A DNA stretch of 64,000 nucleotides, from contig NZ_LMAK01000011.1 in NCBI RefSeq assembly GCF_001439665.1, positions 1-64,000 on the forward strand, read 5' to 3'. Made by a program: the position numbers and the translations under genes. This DNA comes from Formosa algae (GTDB taxonomy: Bacteria; Bacteroidota; Bacteroidia; Flavobacteriales; Flavobacteriaceae). Under the pieces are notes generated by a model that ran no database searches, had not been told where the DNA came from, and worked only from the letters and a program-made list of their open reading frames with translations. Every line of letters starts with the position of its first letter. Positions within the stretch are counted from its first letter, which is position 1. Below, one piece after another: positions 15,265 through 24,587 of the stretch.

Positions 15265-16425
15265 ATGAACAATTTTGAGTTTAAGAATCCAACAAAAATA
15301 ATTTTCGGAAAAGATACAATTTCAAAATTATCCGAAGAATTACCAACAGATGCAAGAGTATTAATTCTGTATGGTGGTGGAAGTATCAAAAAGAATGGTA
15401 TTTACGATCAAGTTAAGACAGCCTTAAAAGATATCAGTCATGTAGAGTTTGGTGGAATTCCTGCCAATCCAGAGTATTCGGTTTTGATGAAGGCTCTAAA
15501 AGTGATCAAAGAAGAAAGTATCACGTATTTATTAGCTGTAGGTGGTGGTTCTGTTATTGATGGTACAAAATTCCTATCGTCAGCTGCTTTATATGAAGGA
15601 GATTCACCTTGGGATATTTTAAAAGACAGCAAACGCACTGAAGTTGGAATGCCTTTTGGAACCGTTTTAACCTTACCTGCAACGGGATCTGAAATGAATT
15701 CTGGAGCAGTAATTACCAATGCTGAAACCAAGGAAAAACTAGGTATGGGCGGACCGGGATTATTTCCGCAGTTCTCTATTCTAGATCCGCAAGTGATACA
15801 ATCTATTCCACAACGCCAATTGGTAAACGGAATAACCGATGCTTTTACTCATGTTTTAGAACAGTATATGACTTATCCGGCTGCTGCCCTACTCCAAGAT
15901 CGATTTGCTGAAAGTATCATGCAAACGCTTTTAGAAGTCGCACCAACTATTTTGAAAGATTCGACAGATTATAATGCGGCTTCTAATTTTATGTGGAGTT
16001 GTACTATGGCCTTAAACGGATTAATCCAAAAAGGAGTGCCGACAGATTGGGCAGTGCATGCGATGGGGCACGAATTAACTGCGCTTTATGGTATAGATCA
16101 TGCAAGAACTTTAGCGATAATTGCACCAAGTCATTATCAATACAACTTTGAAGCTAAGAAAGAAAAATTAGCACAGTATGCAGAACGTGTTTGGAACATT
16201 ACTGAAGGCTCTATAGATGATAAAGCCTATGCTGCAATCGAAAAAACAGAATCCTTTTTTAATCAGATGGGTATTGAGACCAAACTCTCTAAATACACTG
16301 ATGATTTTGACGGTACTGCAGAAATTATTGCCAAACGTTTTACAGAACGTGGTTGGCTAGGTTTAGGAGAACACAAATCTCTAAAACCAGAAGATGTCGA
16401 GCATATAGTCCACATGGCCTATTAA
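15265..16425 (+). CDS. Iron-containing alcohol dehydrogenase, YqhD/BdhA-like
   Basis: 386 residues, full length. MNNFEFKNPTKIIFGKDTI is the usual N-terminus; ILYGGGSIKKNGIY and AVGGGSVIDGTK form the dinucleotide-binding site; the metal ligands lie in ITDAFTHVLEQY and in MGHELTALYGIDHARTLA. YqhD-type members reduce a broad range of short and reactive aldehydes with NADPH. With the preceding C=C reductase this gives a two-step route from enals to alcohols. The 85-base gap before it may hold a second promoter, but no box is clear. Confidence 0.9.
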   Translation: MNNFEFKNPTKIIFGKDTISKLSEELPTDARVLILYGGGSIKKNGIYDQVKTALKDISHVEFGGIPANPEYSVLMKALKVIKEESITYLLAVGGGSVIDGTKFLSSAALYEGDSPWDILKDSKRTEVGMPFGTVLTLPATGSEMNSGAVITNAETKEKLGMGGPGLFPQFSILDPQVIQSIPQRQLVNGITDAFTHVLEQYMTYPAAALLQDRFAESIMQTLLEVAPTILKDSTDYNAASNFMWSCTMALNGLIQKGVPTDWAVHAMGHELTALYGIDHARTLAIIAPSHYQYNFEAKKEKLAQYAERVWNITEGSIDDKAYAAIEKTESFFNQMGIETKLSKYTDDFDGTAEIIAKRFTERGWLGLGEHKSLKPEDVEHIVHMAY

Positions 16426-16464
16426 AAGTCAGGCATCTATTTATTAACTTAAAACAGAAATATT

Positions 16465-17157
16465 ATGAATATTTTATTTGTATTAACATCTCACGATACC
16501 TTAGGAAATACAGGCAAAAAAACAGGCTTTTGGATTGAAGAATTCGCAAGTCCGTATTATGCCTTACTAGATAATGGTGCGCAAATTACAATTGCTACGC
16601 CTAAAGGTGGACAAGCGCCGATAGATCCAAGTAGTGATACTGAAGATGCAGCAACTGCAGCGACAAAACGTTTTGAAACAGATGCTGTTACTCAGGATCG
16701 CATTGCCAATACAGTGCCATTATCAACGATAAATGCTGCAGATTATGATGCTGTATTTTATCCAGGAGGTCATGGTCCACTTTGGGATTTAGCCAATGAC
16801 GAAACGTCTATTAAATTAATAGAAAGCTTTAATGCTGCCGATAAACCTATCGGATTTGTATGTCATGCTCCAGCTGCTTTAAAAAGCGTGAAAAATGTAG
16901 ATGGAACACCTTTAGTACAAGGAAAAGAGGTGACAGGATTTTCTAATACTGAAGAAGAGGCTGTACAATTAACAGATGTCGTGCCATTTTTAGTTGAAGA
17001 CATGCTTAAAGAAAATGGAGCAACCTACTCTAAAGGAGATGATTGGGGCGTGCATGTGATTACTGATGGTAATTTAATTACCGGACAAAATCCAGCATCG
17101 TCTGAATTGGTAGCCGAGACGTTATTGAAGATAATTAAGCCTTTACAAAACGCATAG
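16465..17157 (+). CDS. DJ-1/PfpI (class I glutamine amidotransferase-like) protein
   Basis: 230 residues. MNILFVLTSHDTLG opens the fold; Glu26 (FWIEEFASPYY), Cys133-His134 (IGFVCHAPAAL) and PGGHGPLWDL form the DJ-1/Hsp31 nucleophile-elbow site. Hsp31/YajL-like proteins act as glyoxalase III-type or stress chaperone/deglycase enzymes; which applies here is not visible. Last gene of the TetR-led operon, followed by a strong terminator, so it fits a reactive-carbonyl response. Confidence 0.88.
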   Translation: MNILFVLTSHDTLGNTGKKTGFWIEEFASPYYALLDNGAQITIATPKGGQAPIDPSSDTEDAATAATKRFETDAVTQDRIANTVPLSTINAADYDAVFYPGGHGPLWDLANDETSIKLIESFNAADKPIGFVCHAPAALKSVKNVDGTPLVQGKEVTGFSNTEEEAVQLTDVVPFLVEDMLKENGATYSKGDDWGVHVITDGNLITGQNPASSELVAETLLKIIKPLQNA

Positions 17158-17183
17158 TTTATTTAGTACCCAATAATTAATTA

Positions 17184-17218
17184 AAAAGCCTTCATTCTTT
17201 TACAGATTGAAGGCTTTT
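17184..17218 (+). terminator. Intrinsic terminator of the redox operon
   Basis: AAAAGCCTTCA pairs with TGAAGGCTTTT across a 13-base loop, 26 bases after the DJ-1/PfpI stop. The A-rich left and T-rich right arms suit termination. Confidence 0.85.
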
Positions 17219-17242
17219 ATATTTTATACTTGAATATTAATG

Positions 17243-18550
17243 GGCATCGTGCGGAGTGAGATGTAGATTTAATAGCTCTCGACTCCGCTCGAGCATCCTT
17301 TTAATATACTGTATACATATAAGTTCATAACATAACCCAAAAATAAGTTCAGTATAAAGTTTCAAAATTAAAGGTCATCGAGCGGAGTCGAGATGGAGAT
17401 TTAAAGCTCTCGACTCCGCTCGAGCACCCTTTGAGTATATTGTGTATCTGGATATTAATATTTTTACCCTAAACTAAGTTTAGGGTCATACCGATATAAT
17501 TCAGTATTTATTAGAAGGCATTATTAGTGTGATGCTGAAACGAGTTCAGCATGACGAAGAGGTGTTTATATAATTAAGTGAAACTAAAAGCGCTTTTAGT
17601 ATAAAGCTTTCAAATTAAAGGTCATCGAGCGGAGTCGAGATGTAGACTTGAAAGCTCTCGACTCCGCTCGAGCACCCTTTAAGTATATTGTTTATATGGA
17701 TATTCATATTATCACCTTGAATTAAGTATAAGGTCATACCGATATAATTCAAATTTTATTAGAATGCAGTACTAGTGCGATGCTGAAACGAGTTCAGCAT
17801 GACGAAGAGGTGATTATTTAAACAAGTGTAACTAATAGCGCTTTTGAGTATGAAACTTTCAAATTAATGGTCATCGAGCGGAGTCGAGATAGAGATGTAA
17901 AGCTCTCGACTCCGCTCGAGCACCCTTTAAGTATATTGTTTATATGGATATTCATATTATCACCTTGAATTAAGTATAAGGTCATACCGATATAATTCAA
18001 ATTTTATTAGAATGCATTATTAGTGCGATGCTGAAACGAGTTCAGCATGACGAAGAGGTGTTTATGTAATTAAGTATAACTAAAAGCGCTTTTGAGTATA
18101 AAGCTTTAAAAATAAAGGTCATCGAGCGGAGTCGAGATGGAGATTTAAAGCTCTCGACTCCGCTCGAGCACCCTTTGAGTATATTATGTACATGGATATT
18201 AGTATTCTTAACCTAAATTAAGTTTAGGGGCACACCGATATTATTCAGTATTTATTAGAATACAGTACTAGTGTGATGCTGAAACGAGTTCAGCATGACG
18301 AAGAGTGTTTAAGTAATTAAGTGTAACTAAAAGCGCTTTTGAGTATGTAACTTTCAAAATAAAGGTCATCGAGCGGAGTCGATATGGAGATTTAAAGCTC
18401 TCGACTCCGCTCGAGCACCCTTTTAATATACTGAATACATATGAGTTCATAACATAACCCAAAAATAAGTTCAGTATTAAACTTCAAAATAAAGGTCATC
18501 GAGCGGAGTCGAGATGGAGATTTAAAAGCTCTTGACTCTGCTCGAGCCCC
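17243..18550. repeat. Array of palindromic units between convergent genes
   Basis: GGTCATCGAGCGGAGTCGAG or a variant starts at 17243, 17373, 17620, 17869, 18117, 18364 and 18494. Spacings are 130, 247, 249, 248, 247 and 130 bp. Each long unit has a large inverted repeat (CGAGCGGAGTCGAGA with TCTCGACTCCGCTCG), a TAAGTTTAGGG or TAAGTATAAGG stretch, and a second hairpin ATGCTGAA-ACGAG-TTCAGCAT. The short units at both ends share their own spacer (AACATAACCCAAAAATAAGT). Short open frames inside are by-products. The array fills the whole gap between the DJ-1 terminator and the DEAD-box helicase stop. Confidence 0.92.
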
Positions 18551-18557
18551 TTCTATA

Positions 18558-19676
18558 TTATATAGAAATCTCTTTAAATTTAATACCTAATTCTTTATTC
18601 ATTTCATGAATGCGTTTTAATTCACTACCTAAAATTAAGGCAATAGATTGTCCTGTTTTTCCTGCACGTGCTGTACGTCCGCTACGGTGAGTATAATATT
18701 CTATATGTTCTGGTAACTGATGGTGTAAGACAAAAGCCAAATCATTTACATCGATACCACGAGCTGAAACATCTGTAGAAATTAGAACTTGTAAATTTCC
18801 TTTTTTAAAGGCACGCATTACTTTTTCACGATCACGTTGTTGCATATCGCCTTCTAAAGCTTCAACAGAAAACCCTTCTTCTTTTAAAAACTCGGTTAAG
18901 GTGTTTGTTCCTGCCTTTGTTCTACAGAAAATAATACCACGATCGTCTGGTCTGGCTTCTAAAAGTCCAAGAATAACGTTTTGCTTTTGGTCTATAGTTG
19001 TAGTAATATAGGTGTGAGAAATATTCGCGTTTACAAGTTCATTTTTATTAATCACCACACGAACCGCTTTTGGGGACATATAATGATCGATAATGTGTTG
19101 TATACCAGATGGAATAGTTGCAGAAAACAACCACGTATTTTTAGACGTAGGTGTATGATCTAGTATTTTTGTTAGGGCATCTTTAAAGCCCATACTTAGC
19201 ATTTCGTCGGCTTCATCTAAAATCACGGTGTTTACTTTTCTAAGATCGATGACTTTACGGTCTAGTAAATCGTTTAAACGTCCAGGCGTAGCTACAATAA
19301 CATGTGTGGTACGTTTTAAATTCTGAATTTGAATGTCTATTTTTTCTCCTCCATAAACGCCTTCAACAAATATTTTTGCTTCACAGTATTTAGTGAATTT
19401 AAAGAGCTGCTTTTTTATTTGCTGTACAAGTTCGCGTGTTGGTGCTAATATTAAAGCCTGTACATGTTTAGAATTTGGATCTATATTTTGAAGCATTGGC
19501 AAACCAAATGCAGCTGTTTTTCCAGTTCCTGTTTGAGCTAATCCAACAAAATCTGTTTTAGATTTTAATAAAACAGGGATTGCTTTTTCTTGAATATCGG
19601 ATGGGTATTTAATCCCCAGTTCTTTTAAAGCTTGTATATATTCGTGTTCTACACCTAAGTGTTTAAATGTTGCCAT
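18558..19676 (-). CDS. DEAD-box RNA helicase (RhlE/CsdA type)
   Basis: 372 residues from the ATG at 19676. The frame can be extended to a TTG at 19697, but that codon overlaps the -7 promoter box. Motifs in order: Q motif region, GLAQTGTGKTAAFGLP (I), APTRELVQQ (Ia), TPGRLND (Ib), VILDEADEMLS (II), FSATIP (III), IIFCRTKAGT (IV), STDVSARGIDV (V), HRSGRTARAGKTG (VI). It is a core helicase without a C-terminal extension, so RNA-duplex remodelling in ribosome assembly or mRNA decay is likely. Exact ortholog not assigned. Confidence 0.92.
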   Translation of the reverse strand: MATFKHLGVEHEYIQALKELGIKYPSDIQEKAIPVLLKSKTDFVGLAQTGTGKTAAFGLPMLQNIDPNSKHVQALILAPTRELVQQIKKQLFKFTKYCEAKIFVEGVYGGEKIDIQIQNLKRTTHVIVATPGRLNDLLDRKVIDLRKVNTVILDEADEMLSMGFKDALTKILDHTPTSKNTWLFSATIPSGIQHIIDHYMSPKAVRVVINKNELVNANISHTYITTTIDQKQNVILGLLEARPDDRGIIFCRTKAGTNTLTEFLKEEGFSVEALEGDMQQRDREKVMRAFKKGNLQVLISTDVSARGIDVNDLAFVLHHQLPEHIEYYTHRSGRTARAGKTGQSIALILGSELKRIHEMNKELGIKFKEISI

Positions 19677-19694
19677 AATAATTATTTCTGTTTG

Positions 19695-19702
19695 CAAAGG
19701 TA
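19695..19702 (-). promoter_or_regulatory. -7 box of the DEAD-box helicase promoter
   Basis: On the minus strand TACCTTTG fits TAnnTTTG and lies 18 bases upstream of the ATG at 19676. It shows the TTG at 19697 is not the start. Confidence 0.65.
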
Positions 19703-19764
19703 TACTAATTTAAAGTGCATTCTAATACAATTTTCGAATTCTAAAATGTTGCTTAATTTTAGTT

Positions 19765-19772
19765 TATCTTTG
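19765..19772 (+). promoter_or_regulatory. -7 box of the rlmF promoter
   Basis: TATCTTTG fits TAnnTTTG and lies 15 bases before the ATG at 19788, supporting that start over an upstream ATG at 19659 inside the helicase gene. The promoter is divergent to the helicase promoter 62 bases away. Confidence 0.65.
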
Positions 19773-19787
19773 TCGCAAATTATATCT

Positions 19788-20657
19788 ATGCACTCTAATA
19801 ATAAGCATAAAAAATCATACGATTTTGATGCATTAATACAAGCGTATCCTAAACTAAAATCGTTTGTTTTTACTAGTCCGTTAACCCAACAAAAAACCAT
19901 TCATTTCGATAAAAGTGATGCGGTTTTTCATTTAAATAAAGCCCTTCTTATTGCCGATTACGGTTTAACCGATTGGAGGATTCCTAAGGGATATTTATGT
20001 CCGCCCATTCCTGGACGTGCAGATTATATTCATCATATACACGATCTTTTAGAGGTTGAAAAAGATTCTGAAAATGTGAAAGGTTTAGATATTGGTGTTG
20101 GTGCCAATACCATCTACCCTATTTTAGGAGCTCAGATTTACGATTGGAAAATGGTGGGTTGTGATACGAGTTTGAGTGCTGTAGAAAGTGCGAAACACAA
20201 TGTAGGCTTAACACCAGAATTACTTAAAAAGATAGAGATACGTTTACAACCCGATCCGGCACATATTTTTGAAGGCGTGATTAAAGCTGATGAAACATTT
20301 ACGTTTACCATGTGTAATCCGCCATTTTTCGGATCTGAAGAAGAAGCAACACGTACTACTAAGCAAAAGCTTAAGAATCTTAAAAAATCCGGTCCTGCAG
20401 AATTAAATTTTGGTGGTCAAGCACACGAATTGTGGTGTAATGGTGGCGAAGCTTTATTTATAAAACGCATGATTAAGCAAAGTGTAGTTTTTAAATCGCA
20501 AGTGCATTGGTTTACGACTTTAGTCTCTAAACAAGAAAACTTAAGCAAGTTGAAAAAGCAGTTAGATAAACTAAAAGCAACCCATAAAACCATAGCTATG
20601 GAACAGGGTAATAAAAAAAGTAGAATTTTAGCTTGGTCGTTTCCGACAGTAGAATAA
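19788..20657 (+). CDS. rlmF: 23S rRNA (adenine-1618-N6)-methyltransferase
   Basis: 289 residues from the ATG at 19788. SAM-binding motif GLDIGVGANTIYPILG (about residues 99-114) and the N6-adenine catalytic motif CNPPFFGSEEEA (about residues 184-195) identify the RlmF/YbiN family, which methylates A1618 of 23S rRNA using SAM. Length and domain layout are normal. It is monocistronic, divergent from a DEAD-box helicase that may also act on ribosomal RNA, and convergent with a helicase gene across a shared terminator. Confidence 0.93.
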   Translation: MHSNNKHKKSYDFDALIQAYPKLKSFVFTSPLTQQKTIHFDKSDAVFHLNKALLIADYGLTDWRIPKGYLCPPIPGRADYIHHIHDLLEVEKDSENVKGLDIGVGANTIYPILGAQIYDWKMVGCDTSLSAVESAKHNVGLTPELLKKIEIRLQPDPAHIFEGVIKADETFTFTMCNPPFFGSEEEATRTTKQKLKNLKKSGPAELNFGGQAHELWCNGGEALFIKRMIKQSVVFKSQVHWFTTLVSKQENLSKLKKQLDKLKATHKTIAMEQGNKKSRILAWSFPTVE

Positions 20658-20681
20658 GTGTTAAGTTTTTATAACACATAA

Positions 20682-20720
20682 AAAAAAGGTCATTCAGTAA
20701 TAAACGGAATGACCTTTTTT
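20682..20720. terminator. Bidirectional intrinsic terminator
   Basis: AAAAAAGGTCATTC pairs with GAATGACCTTTTTT, between the convergent ends of rlmF and the DEAD/DEAH helicase. It has a T tract on either strand. Confidence 0.9.
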
Positions 20721-20767
20721 ATGTTAATTGGTTTTAGTTTGTTACTAAACCCCTTTATTATGTTTTA

Positions 20768-22321
20768 TTATTCTTCTGGAGGGAATCCGTTAATTTCTTC
20801 AAATAAATCATCAAAATTCTCACGAATATAAGCTCTTAGTTTTTTACGGTAATCGTCGCGTAACCATTCAACAAAGTTAAATGTACTTTTACTAATACAT
20901 TTGGTATAACGCTGAATACGATAATCAATATCGTCTCCTAGTTTTTTAGCTAAATCTAAGGCATCATACATGTCTTCACTGTTTTCAGTACATATATAAG
21001 CATGATGACGAATAGAACGCTCTAAAACTACTTTAGACGATTCCCCTTTTCTAATAGAATCAATGTACGTTTTCTTGACATCGAAATAGACTGAGTTAGA
21101 TTTTCCAAACTCAGCACGTAATTCGTCTGGCATTTCGTATCTAAAATTCTCTTCTAATTCTTCATCACTCATAATTCCATCTAAATAGAAATTAGGAGAT
21201 CTAAATATCTTTTGCCAATCTAAATCTGCTCCCCAAGGTCCGAAACGATGGAAGTTATTACCTAAATCGATCACGTTAAATTTCGATTTGTTCTTCAGAA
21301 TACGAGATCCACGACCAATCATTTGGTAGTATAATGTTAATGATTTTGTTGCACGATTCAAGATAATTGAATCAACTGTAGGCTCATCAAAACCTGTAGT
21401 TAAAATACTTACCGATGTTAGAATTGCATCTGGCGTTTCTTTAAACCACTTTAATATTTTTTTACGCTCTTTTTTAGTATTGGTATTGTCTAAATGTGCG
21501 ACATTGTAACCTGCAGCTCTAAACGTATCGTATACATGAAGCGAGGTGTTAATACCATTATTAAAGATTAGCGTTTTCTTGTGTTTAGAACGTTCTTCGT
21601 AAGCCTGAATTAATTTACCAAGCATATCGCTATTGGTGTACAGGTCTTCAGACGATTTTACAGTATAGTCTCCATTGGCTCCTACAACTAAAGAGGTTAG
21701 TCCAACATTATAAGAGTATACTTCTGCACGGGCTAAAAATTCGTTTTCAATTAGGGATTGAATAGATTCTCCAACGATTAATTCGTTGTAATTATCATTC
21801 ATTGGTAATTTAATATTCGAACTTAAAGGCGTAGCTGTTACCCCTAGAATAAATGATTTTTCGAAGAACTTAAATAATTTAGTGAAAGAGTTGTAATGCG
21901 CTTCATCAATAATCACTAAACCAATATCAGAAATATCTAATTTACCATCATTTAATCTGTTATTAAGCGTTTCAACCATCGCTACAAAACAACTAAAGTC
22001 GGCTTGGTCTTCTAAATTTGCTTTACTATGAATCACTTTATTAGAGACACCAAACTCGGTTAACATTCCCGACGTTTGCTTACATAATTCTATACGGTGC
22101 GTCATTACAAGCACCTTTTTATTATGATGCTTTAGGTATTGCCTCACAATTTCAGAAAAGATTACAGTCTTTCCACCACCTGTAGGTAATTGATATAATA
22201 AATGGTAATCTTCCGCGGCTTCTTCAAAACATTGAAATATCTTGTTTATGGCTCCACGTTGATAACTATATAAATCTTTTCCGGCGTTTCTTTCTGCTAA
22301 ATCTGTAGCTGTAACTGACAT
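20768..22321 (-). CDS. DEAD/DEAH-box superfamily II helicase
   Basis: 517 residues. LPTGGGKTVIFSEI (Walker A, about residues 45-58), MTHRIELCKQ (Ia), VIIDEAHYNSF (II), GVTATPL (III) and YYQMIGRGSRI (VI) mark a type III restriction/UvrB-like SF2 helicase (COG1061 type). A C-terminal region of about 120 residues, rich in charge, has no named domain. It may unwind or remodel DNA or RNA; a repair role is possible but not shown. A TATTTTTG -7 box (22344-22351, minus strand) lies 22 bases upstream of the ATG. Confidence 0.85.
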   Translation of the reverse strand: MSVTATDLAERNAGKDLYSYQRGAINKIFQCFEEAAEDYHLLYQLPTGGGKTVIFSEIVRQYLKHHNKKVLVMTHRIELCKQTSGMLTEFGVSNKVIHSKANLEDQADFSCFVAMVETLNNRLNDGKLDISDIGLVIIDEAHYNSFTKLFKFFEKSFILGVTATPLSSNIKLPMNDNYNELIVGESIQSLIENEFLARAEVYSYNVGLTSLVVGANGDYTVKSSEDLYTNSDMLGKLIQAYEERSKHKKTLIFNNGINTSLHVYDTFRAAGYNVAHLDNTNTKKERKKILKWFKETPDAILTSVSILTTGFDEPTVDSIILNRATKSLTLYYQMIGRGSRILKNKSKFNVIDLGNNFHRFGPWGADLDWQKIFRSPNFYLDGIMSDEELEENFRYEMPDELRAEFGKSNSVYFDVKKTYIDSIRKGESSKVVLERSIRHHAYICTENSEDMYDALDLAKKLGDDIDYRIQRYTKCISKSTFNFVEWLRDDYRKKLRAYIRENFDDLFEEINGFPPEE

Positions 22322-22642
22322 TTATAATAGGTTTTAAGGAATGCAAAAATAAGGCCTTTTCTAGGGTTTTTATGCATGATTCACTAGAAATTATTTGAAT
22401 TGAGACTATTAACGACTTAATTATTTGAAAATCACTCACTAAAAGTTTGTAAATAAAAAGTTAATGGCATACAAATTAATGTATTTAAAGGCTTTACACT
22501 TATGTAATTATATTAACAAAGAGTCATGAAAAAGTTCATAAATTATCGGGGTAAATCTTAGAAATTATTTGTAAGTGTTAGCAGAAAAAGTTGCATGTGA
22601 CTACATATAAACCCTTACATTTATATTTCAAAATACAAGAGT
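22322..22642. other. Divergent intergenic region with promoters
   Basis: 321 bases between two divergent genes. The helicase side has TATTTTTG (22344-22351, minus strand). The DUF1853 side is AT-rich, with TACATTTA near 22615 as a weak -7 candidate. No hairpin, repeat or small gene is evident. Confidence 0.5.
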
Positions 22643-23446
22643 ATGAAATCTGTTTACAAACAATATTTAGGATATCGTGATACACCGCAACTTTGGGAAG
22701 GTATGTCTGAGCAAGGTTTGGAGCAATTTAAGATGCCTATAATCCAAGATGGTAATTTTGATGATATTATAGATGAAAATTTACGTTTAGGAAAACGTGT
22801 AGAGCGTTTTGTAAGTTTTGAATTAAACCAATTACCTGATGTTGAAATAATAGTAGAGAATATTCAAATACAGCAAGAGAAACGTACTTTAGGTGAGCTA
22901 GACTGTATTTTAAAACACGGAAATACATACAAACATCTTGAAATCGTGTATAAATTCTATTTATACGATCCGGAAGTTGGCACAACCGAATACGAACATT
23001 GGATAGGCCCTAATAGAAAAGATTGTTTAGTTGATAAATTAAGTAAATTAAAAGATAAACAACTTCCTTTACTGTATCGTCCTGAAACGTTAAATTATTT
23101 AAATACGCTACAATTAAATACTGATACGGTGTCGCAGCAGGTCTATTTTAAAGCTCAATTGTTTGTGCCTTATATGCAGACTAAAGACGTGTGTAAAGCC
23201 TTAAATCCTGCATGCATAGCTGGATTTTATGTTCATTATGGTGACTTACATCACTTTGCAGATTGTAAATTTTATATCCCAGAAAAAGTAAATTGGTTGT
23301 GCGCTATCGAAACACAAATAGCATGGCTTACGTATTCACGCTTTTTAGAGCTTATAGAATCTGTAATGCGCAATAAAACATCACCTTTATGTTGGGTAAA
23401 ACAACCTAATGGTTTAACTAAAAAATGCTTCATAGTCTGGTGGTAA
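22643..23446 (+). CDS. DUF1853 family protein
   Basis: 267 residues. TLGELDCILKHG (about 92-103) with LEIVYKFYLYD (about 109-119), then HWIGPNRKDCLVDKLSKL and QLPLLY, are the conserved core of DUF1853. The E-L-D ... E-x-x-x-K spacing resembles a PD-(D/E)xK nuclease fold (E94, D96, then E110 and K114), though activity has not been established to my knowledge. No signal peptide. It is a single gene, convergent with the thiamine operon; the gap 23447-23515 shows no convincing terminator. Confidence 0.82.
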   Translation: MKSVYKQYLGYRDTPQLWEGMSEQGLEQFKMPIIQDGNFDDIIDENLRLGKRVERFVSFELNQLPDVEIIVENIQIQQEKRTLGELDCILKHGNTYKHLEIVYKFYLYDPEVGTTEYEHWIGPNRKDCLVDKLSKLKDKQLPLLYRPETLNYLNTLQLNTDTVSQQVYFKAQLFVPYMQTKDVCKALNPACIAGFYVHYGDLHHFADCKFYIPEKVNWLCAIETQIAWLTYSRFLELIESVMRNKTSPLCWVKQPNGLTKKCFIVWW

Positions 23447-23515
23447 CTCCCATACTTTACGCTATTCAACTTTACGATTTATAGTATAAAATATACTGAT
23501 GCTGTGCTAGTAAAA

Positions 23516-24571
23516 TTAGATAGGCTGCTGTAATCCATCTTTTAAATTATACAACTTATTTTTAATTTTTAAAGACTTTAAAATCTCAATCGCTTGAGTA
23601 CTACGTTTCCCAGATTGGCAGTAAACCAAAATGGATTTTTTAGTGTCGATTTCGAAATACCGTTGACTTAATTCTTTAAGTGGAATATGATAATCGTGAG
23701 ACAAATGAAACATATTATGCTCCTTTTCTGTACGGACATCTAAAACAAATAAATTGTCTTTATGCTTTAAATATTCAGAGAAGGTTAGCGATTTCATAGA
23801 CGTATTTACGTTGTAATCTTCTTCGACATCTGCAATATAGGTGACATGAGAATGTACCGTTTTTTCGTAAGTCAACATATTCTGACTCATGCTTAGGGCA
23901 TTAAAAACCAATAGTTTTCCAGAAAGGACCTCCCCGATTTCGCATATCATTTTAATGACTTCGTTAGATTGTAATAAACCTACTATACCTGGCAAAACTC
24001 CCAGAACACCAGCTTCTTCACAATTTAAACTATCTTCTGATGCTTTAGGAAATAAACATCTATATGTTGGTCCGTTTTTATAATTATAAACCGTAACCTG
24101 ACCTTCAAACTTAAAAATAGATCCAAAAACTACAGGTTTTTCTGCAAGAACGGCGGCATCATTTACCAAATAACGTGTGTTAAAATTGTCTGTTCCGTCT
24201 ACAATAATATCGTATTGTTTAAACAGTTTAATAGCATTAGACTTGCTTAAACGTTCAATATAAGATTTGAATTTTACAAATTTATTCAGCTGTTCTAACT
24301 TAGAAATAGCACAGGACACTTTAAATTTTCCTATGTCATTATAACCGTATAATACTTGACGTTGTAAATTGGTTTGATCTACGCTATCATGGTCTATCAC
24401 ACCAATAGTACCCACACCTGCAGCAGTTAAATATTGTAAAATTGGACATCCAAGTCCGCCAGCGCCTACCACTAAAACTTTGGAAGCTTTTAATTTATTC
24501 TGACCCTCTACGCCAATATCCTCTAAAGCTAAATGACGTTTATATTGTAAATGTTCTTCTTTATATAACAT
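23516..24571 (-). CDS. thiF: ThiF/MoeB-type adenylyltransferase fused to rhodanese
   Basis: 351 residues. An E1-like domain (1 to about 245) has VVGAGGLGCPIL (about 34-45), DHDSVDQTNLQRQVL and DGTDNFNTRYLVND. A rhodanese domain follows, with VLDVRTEKEH and ILVYCQSGKRS, whose Cys can carry persulfide. In the thiamine pathway ThiF adenylates the ThiS C-terminus for sulfur transfer, and the rhodanese part would supply the sulfur. The zinc-site cysteines of MoeB are largely missing: TYRCLF instead of CYRC, and no second CxxC. Last gene of the thi operon, 16 bases after thiH, so ThiF rather than MoeB is favoured; it might serve both. Confidence 0.85.
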   Translation of the reverse strand: MLYKEEHLQYKRHLALEDIGVEGQNKLKASKVLVVGAGGLGCPILQYLTAAGVGTIGVIDHDSVDQTNLQRQVLYGYNDIGKFKVSCAISKLEQLNKFVKFKSYIERLSKSNAIKLFKQYDIIVDGTDNFNTRYLVNDAAVLAEKPVVFGSIFKFEGQVTVYNYKNGPTYRCLFPKASEDSLNCEEAGVLGVLPGIVGLLQSNEVIKMICEIGEVLSGKLLVFNALSMSQNMLTYEKTVHSHVTYIADVEEDYNVNTSMKSLTFSEYLKHKDNLFVLDVRTEKEHNMFHLSHDYHIPLKELSQRYFEIDTKKSILVYCQSGKRSTQAIEILKSLKIKNKLYNLKDGLQQPI

Positions 24572-24587
24572 GCTGTAAATTTAATAA

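Noticed and set aside
15438-15731. Minus-strand 97-codon frame inside the alcohol dehydrogenase gene
   Set aside because: The plus frame carries all family motifs; this one is a compositional shadow.
17818-18462. Short minus-strand coding frames inside the palindrome array
   Set aside because: The two frames (17818-18000 and 18268-18462) repeat each other because the DNA repeats; they are low-complexity by-products.
17243-18550. CRISPR array
   Set aside because: Units are about 248 bp, with constant sequence throughout and large internal palindromes; there are no short repeats with unique spacers and no cas genes.
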